From the NCBI RefSeq assembly GCF_000224065.1, contig NZ_AFWT01000050.1, positions 1 to 33,868 on the forward strand: 33,868 nucleotides of DNA. The letters run 5' to 3'. Position numbers and translations under genes: made by a program. Positions 25,026-32,482 of this stretch are shown here, piece after piece; the first letter of the stretch is position 1; every line of letters starts with the position of its first letter. Below the pieces are notes generated by a model, which worked only from the letters and a program-made list of their open reading frames with translations, ran no database searches and was not told the origin of the DNA. This DNA comes from Thiorhodococcus drewsii AZ1 (GTDB lineage: Bacteria; Pseudomonadota; Gammaproteobacteria; Chromatiales; Chromatiaceae).

Positions 25026-25691
25026 ATGGCTTTCGACGAGATTTGGGAAGATATTTTTTCGAGTTCTGCCTGGGGAAAATATCCTGGAGAAGCTTTAATC
25101 CGGTTTGTTGCCCGACATTTTTATAAAGCAAATAATCGTCGAGACATAAGAATACTGGAGTTGGGTTGCGGCCCTGGCGCCAATCTTTGGTATTGCGCCC
25201 GCGAAGAATTTAGCGTTTTCGGTGTTGATGGATCCAAGACTGCAATTAGGATTGCAAAAGCGCGACTTGATACTGAAGTACCCGATTGGACAGGGGCTCT
25301 TTGTGTTGCAGATATTTCGCTCCTGCCATTCGATGATAAAATGTTCGACGCAGTAATTGACAATGAAGCGATTTGCTGCAATTCATTCGAAGATTCTCAG
25401 ATTATCTACAGTGAAGCCGCAAGAGTCCTAAAAACTAGCGGAAAGCTTTTCTCAAGAACTTTTTCCACATTATCTTGGGGCTATGGCACCGGACAAGAAT
25501 TAGGGCGAAACGCATTCCTCTGCGCTGAAGGACCGCTTCATGGGAAAGGGTATGCGCGTTTTACCACAGATTCAGAAGTGGTTGATTTGCTAGGCGATCT
25601 AGTTTTGACCTCTTTGGAAGAATTAAAAACGACCCGAAACAACAGGAAAAATGCAATAGTCGAATGGATTATAGAAGCCGAAAAGCCATGA
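25026..25691 (+). CDS. SAM-dependent methyltransferase, PtmH candidate
   Basis: 221 residues, class I fold: SAM motif I 'ILELGCGPGANLWYCA', acidic motif II 'VFGVDGSKTAI', and 'LPFDDKMFDAVIDNEAICC' (motif IV/V region). GGAGGGG lies 6 nt before the ATG. The stop overlaps the ATG of legI by 4 nt. In Campylobacter a methyltransferase (PtmH) makes the N-methyl-acetimidoyl form of legionaminic acid together with PtmG; a PtmG-like gene occurs at 31284 here, so this is a good candidate. The family relation cannot be tested by eye, and other sugar or peptide methylation is possible. Confidence 0.75.
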   Translation: MAFDEIWEDIFSSSAWGKYPGEALIRFVARHFYKANNRRDIRILELGCGPGANLWYCAREEFSVFGVDGSKTAIRIAKARLDTEVPDWTGALCVADISLLPFDDKMFDAVIDNEAICCNSFEDSQIIYSEAARVLKTSGKLFSRTFSTLSWGYGTGQELGRNAFLCAEGPLHGKGYARFTTDSEVVDLLGDLVLTSLEELKTTRNNRKNAIVEWIIEAEKP

Positions 25692-26686
25692 CATACGTAA
25701 TCGCAGAAGCAGGCGTCAACCATAACGGCAGCTTGCAGAAAGCTCTTGAGCTAGTCGCATCAGCAAAAGAATCAAAAGCAGATGCAGTCAAATTTCAGAC
25801 ATTTATCGCCAGAGATGAAGTCAGCCAATTTGCAGAGAAGGCAGAATACCAAAAAGCGACTACGACACCGACAGAAACGCAGCTTCAAATGATAGAGAAA
25901 TTAGAGTTAAACAGAGAGCAGCACCTTGTAATACAAAAAACCTGCCTTAGATTTGGAATAGATTTTTTATCTTCGGCTTTCGATAATGGAAGTCTTGATC
26001 TGCTTCGGGATCTAAATTTGCCTCGTTTCAAAATTCCCTCCGGCGAGATCACCAATCTGCCATACCTGCGCCATGTCGGCGCCTTCGGCAAACCGGTGAT
26101 CCTCTCCACCGGCATGAGCACCCTGGGCGACATCGAAGCCGCGATCGAGACTCTGGAAGCCGCCGGCACCCTGCGTTCGCAGATAACCGTCCTGCACTGC
26201 AACACCGAATACCCAACGCCCATGGCGGACGTGAACCTGCGCGCCATGTGCAACATCCGCGAAGCCTTCGGCGTGGCAGTCGGCTATTCGGACCATACAC
26301 CGGGCATCGAGATACCCATCGCCGCCGTGGCGCTCGGCGCGACCGTCATCGAAAAGCACCTGACGCTAGATCGCAACTTGCCCGGCCCGGACCACAAAGC
26401 TAGTCTGGAACCAGATGAGTTCGCCGCCATGGTGCGCGCCATCCGCAACATTGAGCAGGCGCTGGGTGACGGCATAAAGCGCCCAAGCCCGAGCGAAGCG
26501 AAAAACAAGCTGATCGCGCGCAAATCCCTAGTCGCGACCCGAGCCATCCACGTCGGCGAGCCTTTCACGCCGGACAACGTCACCGCCAAGCGCCCTGGCA
26601 CTGGGATCTCACCGATGCGCTGGGATGAGGTGATGGGGCGAATTGCTGGAAGCGATTATACTGAAGATGAGTTGATTGAGTTTTGA
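25688..26686 (+). CDS. legI: N,N'-diacetyllegionaminate synthase (NeuB family), mosaic
   Basis: 332 residues. It condenses phosphoenolpyruvate with a 6-deoxy-mannosamine derivative to give legionaminic acid. The NeuB barrel carries 'VIAEAGVNHNGS', 'VKFQTF', 'FKIPSGEITNLPYLRH', 'LHCNTEYPTP', 'GYSDHT' and 'VIEKHLTLDRNLPGPDHKASLEP'; the C-terminal SAF domain (about 275-332) holds 'ARKSLVATRAIHVGEPFTPDNVTAKRPGTGISP'. ATG 25688 overlaps the methyltransferase stop. The 5' third is AT-rich and the 3' two thirds GC-rich, with the switch at about 26035-26045, so the gene joins two origins while keeping an intact protein. Confidence 0.92.
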   Translation: MTYVIAEAGVNHNGSLQKALELVASAKESKADAVKFQTFIARDEVSQFAEKAEYQKATTTPTETQLQMIEKLELNREQHLVIQKTCLRFGIDFLSSAFDNGSLDLLRDLNLPRFKIPSGEITNLPYLRHVGAFGKPVILSTGMSTLGDIEAAIETLEAAGTLRSQITVLHCNTEYPTPMADVNLRAMCNIREAFGVAVGYSDHTPGIEIPIAAVALGATVIEKHLTLDRNLPGPDHKASLEPDEFAAMVRAIRNIEQALGDGIKRPSPSEAKNKLIARKSLVATRAIHVGEPFTPDNVTAKRPGTGISPMRWDEVMGRIAGSDYTEDELIEF

Positions 26687-26698
26687 GGTGTAACGCAA

Positions 26699-26916
26699 AT
26701 GAAAGGTGAAGTCATGCCCATCATAGAAGTCGCACCCGAGGGAGGTTACTGGGCGGTCTCGCCAGAATTTCCTGGTGCCAATGGACAAGGAGAGACCCTT
26801 GAAGAAGCGCGCGAAAGTCTTCGCTCGGCATTCAGTTATTGATTGAGGATCGACTTGAAGATGCGCTCAAGGGGTTACCGCCGGATGCGATTCGAGAACC
26901 TCTGACCATCGCATGA
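26699..26916 (+). pseudogene. hicB: hicB antitoxin remnant, frameshifted
   Basis: ATG 26699 starts 'MKGEVMPIIEVAPEGGYWAVSPEFPGANGQGETLEEARESLRSAF', the RNase-H-like HicB N-terminal half. After that the frame hits TGA at 26840, but the +1 frame continues 'LLIEDRLEDALKGLPPDAIREPLTIA' to a stop at 26914, just as an intact HicB would. One base has been lost or gained near 26831-26838. The end overlaps hicA by 4 nt, the normal layout of such pairs. Confidence 0.8.
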
Positions 26917-27092
26917 AGCGACGGCTGCTTGAAAAACAGCTGCGCCAGACTGGCTGCTACCTGAAACGCGAAGGTGGCGAATATGCTTTATAGATAAATC
27001 CAAAGACTGGCGTCACTGAAGCCATTCCTCGACACACGGACATAAAGGGAGGCTTGGCCAAGAAGATTTTGAGAGACCTGACTGAACAATGA
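26913..27092 (+). pseudogene. hicA: hicA toxin remnant with stop and lost catalytic His
   Basis: ATG 26913 gives 'MKRRLLEKQLRQTGCYLKREGGEYAL', then TAG, then the frame resumes 'INPKTGVTEAIPRHTDIKGGLAKKILRDLTEQ', a full HicA ribonuclease C-terminus. HicA normally has GG-x-H and a Trp before the Asn-Pro; here the His is Tyr and the Trp codon has become TAG. Both changes inactivate the toxin. The end overlaps the legG start by 4 nt, so the pair still carries ribosomes toward legG. Confidence 0.82.
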
Positions 27093-28252
27093 CCAAGCGT
27101 ATCTGCGTCGTCACCGGCACCCGCGCTGAATACGGGCTTCTGCGCTGGGTGATGGAGGGCATCCGCCAGTCGCCCGTGCTGGAGTTGCAACTCATCGCCA
27201 CCGGCATGCATCTGTCTCCAGAGTTCGGACTAACCGTCGAGGCCATCGAAGCCGATGGCTTTCAGGTTGATCGCAAGGTCGAGATGTTACTGAGCTCGGA
27301 CACGAGGGTAGGCGTGACCAAGTCCATGGGACTTGGCATGATCGGATTCGCCGATGCACTGGCGGAATTACAACCGGATCTGCTGCTGGTGCTCGGTGAC
27401 CGCTACGAGATCTTCTCCGCAACCACATCGGCCATGATCGCACGCGTACCCATCGCCCATCTGCATGGAGGCGAGACAACACAGGGCGCCATTGATGAGG
27501 CGATCCGCCACAGCATCTCCAAGATGTCCCACCTGCACTTCGTCGCAGCGGAAGAGTACCGGCGCCGGGTCATCCAGCTCGGCGAGCAGCCGAAGCACGT
27601 CTTTCAGGTCGGAGGATTGGGCATCGATAACATTCTGCGCCTCCAGCTCCTGGCACGTGATGAACTGGAGGCCAAGCTGGATTTCAAGCTAGCCTCGCGC
27701 AACCTGTTGATCACCTTTCATCCCGTGACACTGGAACACAACACCAGCGCCGCGCAAATGGACGAACTGCTCGCTGCGCTGGCGGAATTGCAAGACACTG
27801 GCCTAGTCTTCACCATGCCCAATGCCGATGTCGAGGGTCGTGTGCTGTTTCGTCAGATCGAAGACTACTGCTCACGACATAAGAACGCTCAGGCTTATAC
27901 CTCACTGGGACAACTGCTGTATCTGTCCTGCATCAAGCATTTCGATGGCGTGGTTGGTAATTCCTCCAGTGGTTTGGCTGAAGTACCAAGTTTCAATAAG
28001 GGCACCATCAATATCGGCGATCGCCAACGCGGACGCTTGCGTGCCGCGAGCGTGATCGACTGCGAACCAGATCAGGCTTCCATTGGTGCTGCCCTCTGTC
28101 AGCTGTTTTCACCGAAATTCCAGGCGCAACTGCCAAGGGTTAAGAACCCTTACGGCAACGGCGGTGCGAGTGCTGCCATCGTTAAAGTTCTGGAGCAACG
28201 ATCGCTGAATGATTTGCTTAAGAAGCGCTTCTACGATTTGCCGAATCCATGA
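27089..28252 (+). CDS. legG: Hydrolysing nucleotide-sugar 2-epimerase LegG (NeuC family)
   Basis: 387 residues, GT-B fold epimerase. It removes the nucleotide and inverts C2 to give the ManNAc-type substrate for LegI. Seen: 'VVTGTRAEYGLLRWV' at the N-terminus, 'LLVLGDRYEIF', 'IAHLHGGETTQGAIDEAIRHSISKMSHLHF', and 'VVGNSSSGLAEVPSFNKGTINIGDRQRGR'. All typical NeuC/LegG landmarks are in place. ATG 27089 overlaps the hicA remnant. It is GC-rich, matching ptmA to legC and the 3' part of legI. Confidence 0.92.
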   Translation: MTKRICVVTGTRAEYGLLRWVMEGIRQSPVLELQLIATGMHLSPEFGLTVEAIEADGFQVDRKVEMLLSSDTRVGVTKSMGLGMIGFADALAELQPDLLLVLGDRYEIFSATTSAMIARVPIAHLHGGETTQGAIDEAIRHSISKMSHLHFVAAEEYRRRVIQLGEQPKHVFQVGGLGIDNILRLQLLARDELEAKLDFKLASRNLLITFHPVTLEHNTSAAQMDELLAALAELQDTGLVFTMPNADVEGRVLFRQIEDYCSRHKNAQAYTSLGQLLYLSCIKHFDGVVGNSSSGLAEVPSFNKGTINIGDRQRGRLRAASVIDCEPDQASIGAALCQLFSPKFQAQLPRVKNPYGNGGASAAIVKVLEQRSLNDLLKKRFYDLPNP

Positions 28253-28320
28253 AAATCCTGTCCGTCCATCGGCACAGTCACTTTTCCGCACGTGCCTTGC
28301 GCGAATTTATCGCCATGTAG
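28249..28320 (+). pseudogene. Stub of a gene after legG
   Basis: An ATG at 28249 overlaps the legG stop (ATGA) and opens 'MKILSVHRHSHFSARALREF', stopping at TAG 28318 after 23 codons. The 4-nt overlap is the operon's usual coupling, so this is probably the start of a lost gene truncated by later rearrangement, near the ISAs1 copy at 28387. The family cannot be told. Confidence 0.45.
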
Positions 28321-28386
28321 CAGGATAGTAGCTGTTCAGGACCACTTGCCAAGCCATGATCTGGGCCTGTAATTTCTTGCCATGAG

Positions 28387-29547
28387 CAGGGCGATCGCAT
28401 CACGTTTTCCTAATATTCAAAGATTTGGACGTTGATGATTTTGCAGTGTATTTGGGCGCCTCGAAGAGCAATTTTTCCAGATAGACCTCGTTCCAGGCCG
28501 CTTTCAGGCGTTTGCTCTGAATGCCGAGCTTGGTGTTGTCGTGCTTGAGACGGGTCAAGGCGACGCGCCGCATCACGGCCAGATTCTCGCGGGCATCGGG
28601 ATCGCGTACGCGCGAGGTATCCTCATTGAAGGCGACATCAAGACTCCAATGCAGCTGGTTTTCCACGCCCCAGTGACCGCGCACAGCGCGGGCGAAGACC
28701 GACACGTCGGTGTCGGTGCTGGCGATGTAATAGCGTGTCTCACGCGAGGTCACACCATTGATCTCGCGCTCGGACTCGATCATGCCGATCATGTTCAACG
28801 CCTTCCATCCGGCGCGGCGCGACACACCGGAGAGATCGCCGAGAGTGCGATAGCGGCACCTCTCGCGCCGCCCATGTCCCTGCTCGACGGTTTCCAGGAA
28901 CTGGGAGTCGACGTCGGCGTAGTCTCGAGCATCGGCGTTGATGAAGGCCTCCTCGACCTCGGTGGCCAAGGTGCTCTGGTTGCCCTTGAGCGCGAGGACG
29001 TAGTCGGCCCCTTGATCGACGATCTGGGCGGCGATCTTGGTTTGGCACCCCATCGCGTCGAGGGTCACGCCCTTACCCCGATCGTGCGAGCGGCGCAACG
29101 TCTTGCCATCGATCGCGATCACCTCGCCCGGGAGAATCTCGCGCAGCGTCTCCACCCAGTCACGAAAGCAGGCCTCGAACACCTACGGATCGATCAGACT
29201 GAACACCCGCCCGAAGGTATCGTGCACGTGGATTCCGTTGGGCAGTGCCAAGAACCGTTCCAACCACGTCTGCTTGGCTCGTCCGAATTCGGCGATTTGC
29301 ACCCAGCCATCGGCCCCGCAGAGCACACCGGTGATGGCGATCGCGATCATGTCGTTGAGTCGATGGCGCTGCTTGATTGCACAGCGCGGATTCTCCAGCG
29401 TCGAGAAATGGGTCAACAAGGATCGATCCGAGGGCATTTCCGGCATGGCGGACTCTTGCAAGGGCAGCGAATAAGGGCGCGCAAGCCTGGGGCAATCCGG
29501 CTAACCAACCCAATAGTAATCGCTAATATTTTGATGCGATCGCCCTG
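28387..29547 (-). mobile_element. ISAs1-family insertion sequence
   Basis: A 1161-bp element with perfect 16-bp inverted ends (CAGGGCGATCGCATCA at 28387-28402 and its complement at 29532-29547) flanked by a perfect 10-bp direct repeat TTGCCATGAG (28377-28386 and 29548-29557). The transposase gene fills it on the minus strand. The direct repeat shows it is an intact, single insertion into the gap between legG and the HisF-like gene. Confidence 0.9.
28400..29461 (-). pseudogene. ISAs1 transposase with in-frame amber codon
   Basis: A 353-residue reading frame on the minus strand, split by one TAG at 29185-29183 between 'GRVFSLIDP' and 'VFEACFRDWVE'. N-terminal half: 'LLTHFSTLENPR....RHRLNDMIAIAITGVLCGADGWVQIAEFG'; C-terminal half: 'AIDGKTLRRSHD', 'QIVDQGADYVLALKGNQ', 'RYYIAST', 'RGHWGVENQLHWSLDVAFNED', all ISAs1/H-repeat landmarks. 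No frame change occurs at the stop, so a GAG-to-TAG type mutation is enough to explain it. The element is probably not autonomous now. Confidence 0.85.
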
Positions 29548-29557
29548 TTGCCATGAG

Positions 29558-29960
29558 CGATTCTCCAACCCCAATCAGCGCCACCCGATCGCCCTGAGGA
29601 AGAAGTCCGGAGTGTCGCCATGCTCGTGATACATTTTGGGCATCCCTGTCCCAAAATGACTGAGTTCGGCGACAGCCTTTGTGCCCCGGTTCGCCCTGCG
29701 TTCGTGGCGCTACACCGACATCTCGCACGCTGCTCGGTGCCGCTTTCACGTAAGGGCGACGGCGAGCCCGGTGTAAGGTGTAAAGACCATTTGGTCTCGG
29801 TATGCAGCGTATCAGAGACGTGGCAGCCAGGATCAAATACGCCAGAAAATCTCGTGACTTAAGAACATGTATGTAATGAGATGCTTCCAAGGGCAACCTC
29901 AGATGCCAAAACTGGCATAAAGATGTCGCGGGCACCTAAATAGTTACTATTTGGCAATAA
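29558..29960. other. No gene; element debris
   Basis: About 400 bp without a credible gene. It contains an ISAs1-like end, CAGGGCGATCG on the minus strand (29581-29596), a TTTTGGG/CCCAAAA hairpin at 29634-29656, and, at 29866-29884, a sequence 15/18 identical to the inverted end of the MITE-like element at 18090. GC-rich to about 29880, then AT-rich toward the HisF-like gene. The open frames here have no family resemblance. Confidence 0.55.
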
Positions 29961-30641
29961 ATGATGAGAAAGATATGCAGGCTAGAAATTAAAAACGATG
30001 TAGTCGTAAAAGGTGTAAAATTCGAAGGTGTAAAAAAAGTAGGCACATTTGCAGCGGCTATGGAGTGTTGCGAAGCCAATCACATCGAAGAGATTTTTCT
30101 CGTAGACAATACAAAATCGCTTTACGGATTGCCGCCAAACTTTTCCGCACTCGAATCCGTAGCAAAATTAACTGCGTTACCGATAACCTTTGGTGGAGGA
30201 ATACGCACAACCGAAGATGCGATGCTGTCTTTTCGACTCGGAGCCGCTAGGGTTTACTTGAATTCTGTACTCTTCCAGTCAGGTGAAATTGTAGAAAAAA
30301 TAGTCGCAACTACTGGTCGTCAAGCAATAGTGGGCGGCGTTGAGTATCGGGTAAATACTGGTCGTGATATCTGTTTTTCATGCGCTGGCCGAGAGCCGAG
30401 CGCTTTAGGTGTTGCTGGCCGGGTTGCGCAAATTCTGTCTTTTGGCGTGAGTGAAGTTATTCTGACAAGCATTGATCGCGATGGAACAGGGAAGGGCTTC
30501 GATGCTGAGGCTATCAATCTATTTGATGACATACCCATACCCGTCATCTTATCTGGCGGTGGAAGTAAAAAAGAACTATCAAATTGGCCGGTCAGCTTGC
30601 GTACGGAAGGTCTCGCCTTTTCATCAGCTGTGATTCTGTAG
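29961..30641 (+). CDS. HisF-like cyclase subunit for sugar amidine synthesis
   Basis: 226 residues, TIM barrel of the HisF family (normally about 250). Seen: 'VVVKGVKFEGVKKVG', 'FGGGIRTTEDAMLSFRLGAARVYLNS', 'LTSIDRDGTGKGFDAE', 'VILSGGG'. Where histidine-pathway HisF has catalytic Asp11 and Asp130, this protein has Glu9 ('RLEIKND') and Glu128 ('GGVEYR'). Such HisF/HisH paralogs beside a PseA/WbpG gene do not make histidine; they provide ammonia for turning an N-acetyl group of a sugar into an acetamidino group. The start could be either of two adjacent ATGs. AT-rich. Confidence 0.85.
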   Translation: MMRKICRLEIKNDVVVKGVKFEGVKKVGTFAAAMECCEANHIEEIFLVDNTKSLYGLPPNFSALESVAKLTALPITFGGGIRTTEDAMLSFRLGAARVYLNSVLFQSGEIVEKIVATTGRQAIVGGVEYRVNTGRDICFSCAGREPSALGVAGRVAQILSFGVSEVILTSIDRDGTGKGFDAEAINLFDDIPIPVILSGGGSKKELSNWPVSLRTEGLAFSSAVIL

Positions 30642-30676
30642 AGAAAATCGGCTTTCTTTTTTAAGCGACAATAACG

Positions 30677-31273
30677 ATGATTAGCATCATAGCTGTTCCT
30701 GGCGCGAACATTGGAAATCTAATGGCAATTTTTCCTGATGCAGCTCTAGTTGTTGAACCCCAGCAACTGGCACAGAATACAAATTGCCTGGTTTTACCTG
30801 GAGTCGGGCACTTTAAGGCTTATATGACGTTCCTAGCAGAAAACGACTGGCTAAAGTTTCTTCGTGACATATCTGAATCGCAAAAAAAACTGAAAGTACT
30901 TGGAATATGTGCAGGCTTTCATATTTTGTGTGCTGGTAGCGAAGAAGCGCCGGATGTGCGAGGGCTGGGTATCTTTAATGTTCATGTTACGTCTCTCAAA
31001 CCTAACCTCTCGGTAAATCCAGCTTTGAAAGTCCCAAATATTGGTCAAAAAAAGATGAACTCAGTGCCGCAGCTTTTAGATATTGACCACGCATATTTCA
31101 TCCACTCTTTCGCTGCGCACTCGATTAAATCATCCCATGAGCGGCAATGGATCGATTACGGCACGGATAGACTTGTAGCCGCAATGGTGCGTGATAATTT
31201 TATCGGTATGCAGTATCACCCAGAACTTAGTGGCACTCAGGGTATCAAATTCTTAAAAACCATTACTCAATAA
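30677..31273 (+). CDS. HisH-like glutamine amidotransferase
   Basis: 198 residues, class I glutaminase. The triad is Cys78 ('VLGICAGFHILC'), His181 and Glu183 ('GMQYHPELSG'); the oxyanion-side 'LPGVGHF' is at about residues 40-46. It would hydrolyse glutamine and pass ammonia through the HisF-like barrel. The nucleophile motif reads GICAGFH instead of the usual GICLGMQ of HisH. It starts 35 nt after the HisF-like gene and ends 10 nt before the amidotransferase; the three act as one enzyme set. Confidence 0.87.
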   Translation: MISIIAVPGANIGNLMAIFPDAALVVEPQQLAQNTNCLVLPGVGHFKAYMTFLAENDWLKFLRDISESQKKLKVLGICAGFHILCAGSEEAPDVRGLGIFNVHVTSLKPNLSVNPALKVPNIGQKKMNSVPQLLDIDHAYFIHSFAAHSIKSSHERQWIDYGTDRLVAAMVRDNFIGMQYHPELSGTQGIKFLKTITQ

Positions 31274-31283
31274 AGAGATTTCT

Positions 31284-32477
31284 ATGGCTCGTTACGGACT
31301 CCCAGATCACGTTGAATTTTGCACGCGCTGCGTTCAATCCAATCAGAAAGTTGTTCCTTCCATCGTTCAGCGCGACACCAAAGAGGGCAGCAAGTCAACC
31401 CTAATTTTTCAAGATGGGGTATGCTTGCCTTGCCGAATACATGAAGCAAAAGTGAATTCGATTGATTGGAATTTTCGTGAACAGGAATTATTGAAGCTAT
31501 TGGATCGTTATCGCTCCAGCAACGGAAATTGGGACTGTATTGTCCCAGGATCAGGCGGCAAAGATTCGATCTTTCAGGCTCATATACTGAAGACCAAATA
31601 TGGAATGAATCCGTTAACTGTTACTTGGGCGCCTCACCTTTACACTGACGTCGGCCGACGGAATTTTGATCGCTGGATACGCAAAGGTGGTTTTGACAAT
31701 ATGCTGTTTACACCTGACGGAGAGCGGCATGGGTTGTTGACACGCCTTGCGTTTAAGAATTTATTTCATCCGTTTCAGCCGTTTATATTTGGACAAAGAA
31801 ATTATGTCATGCATATTTCGCGACAACTGGGAATTAAGCTCATCTTTTTTGGTGAAAATCCAGCGGAATACGGTGGATTCAGAGGCGAAGAAGATTCCCC
31901 GAAAATGTCGAAGCGCTATTATGTCGATAGCGATCGTTCCAGCATGAGAATTTCAGGTCTTTCTCTTGATGAGCTTAAAAATGAAAAAAAGATTGATCAG
32001 TATGCTTTGCGGTACTATCTTCCGTTAACCGAAGAAGAATACTCGAAATTCAGCCCAGCCCCTCATTGGCTGGGCTATTACGTTAACTTTCATCCACAGA
32101 GCAATTATTACTACGCGCAAGAGCATGTCGGTTTTGAAACAAATGACCAACGTACAGAGGGAACTTATTCACGTTACAACTCAATTGACGACAAGCTAGA
32201 TGGATTTCACTATTGGTGCGGTTATATCAAGTTTGGCATTGGTCGCGCAACTCATGAAGCGTCTCAGGAAATTCGAAATGGAGACCTCACCCGGGAAGAA
32301 GGTGTTTCTTTGGTTCGTAAATATGATGGCGAGTTCCCGGCTCGTTATTTTAAGGAAATCTTGGAATATATTCAAATGGATGAGGAAGAGTTTTTTAATC
32401 TTGCTGATAGCTTCAGGCCTGAGCATCTTTGGGTGAAATCTAACAGTGATTGGCAACTTCGACACAGGGTATCTTGA
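31284..32477 (+). CDS. N-acetyl sugar amidotransferase (PseA/PtmG/WbpG family)
   Basis: 397 residues. It converts an N-acetyl group on a nonulosonate or amino sugar to acetamidino, using ATP and ammonia from the HisH/HisF pair. The N-terminal zinc-binding part has two Cys pairs, C13/C16 ('FCTRCV') and C47/C50 ('VCLPCR'); a PP-loop ATP site 'SGGKDS' is at residues 90-95. Then 'WAPHLYTDVGRRNFDRWIRKGGFDNMLFTPDG' and 'GENPAEYGG' follow, both family landmarks. In a legionaminate operon the closest role is PtmG-type, making Leg5Am7Ac. RBS AAAGAG lies 6 nt upstream of the ATG. Confidence 0.9.
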   Translation: MARYGLPDHVEFCTRCVQSNQKVVPSIVQRDTKEGSKSTLIFQDGVCLPCRIHEAKVNSIDWNFREQELLKLLDRYRSSNGNWDCIVPGSGGKDSIFQAHILKTKYGMNPLTVTWAPHLYTDVGRRNFDRWIRKGGFDNMLFTPDGERHGLLTRLAFKNLFHPFQPFIFGQRNYVMHISRQLGIKLIFFGENPAEYGGFRGEEDSPKMSKRYYVDSDRSSMRISGLSLDELKNEKKIDQYALRYYLPLTEEEYSKFSPAPHWLGYYVNFHPQSNYYYAQEHVGFETNDQRTEGTYSRYNSIDDKLDGFHYWCGYIKFGIGRATHEASQEIRNGDLTREEGVSLVRKYDGEFPARYFKEILEYIQMDEEEFFNLADSFRPEHLWVKSNSDWQLRHRVS

Positions 32478-32482
32478 CCAAG

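Noticed and set aside
28541-29629. Plus-strand 362-codon ORF
   Set aside because: Antisense of the ISAs1 transposase.
29961-31273. Histidine biosynthesis genes hisF and hisH
   Set aside because: No other his genes are near, the catalytic Asp residues of HisF are changed, and a PseA/WbpG-type gene follows directly, which marks the sugar-amidine paralogs.
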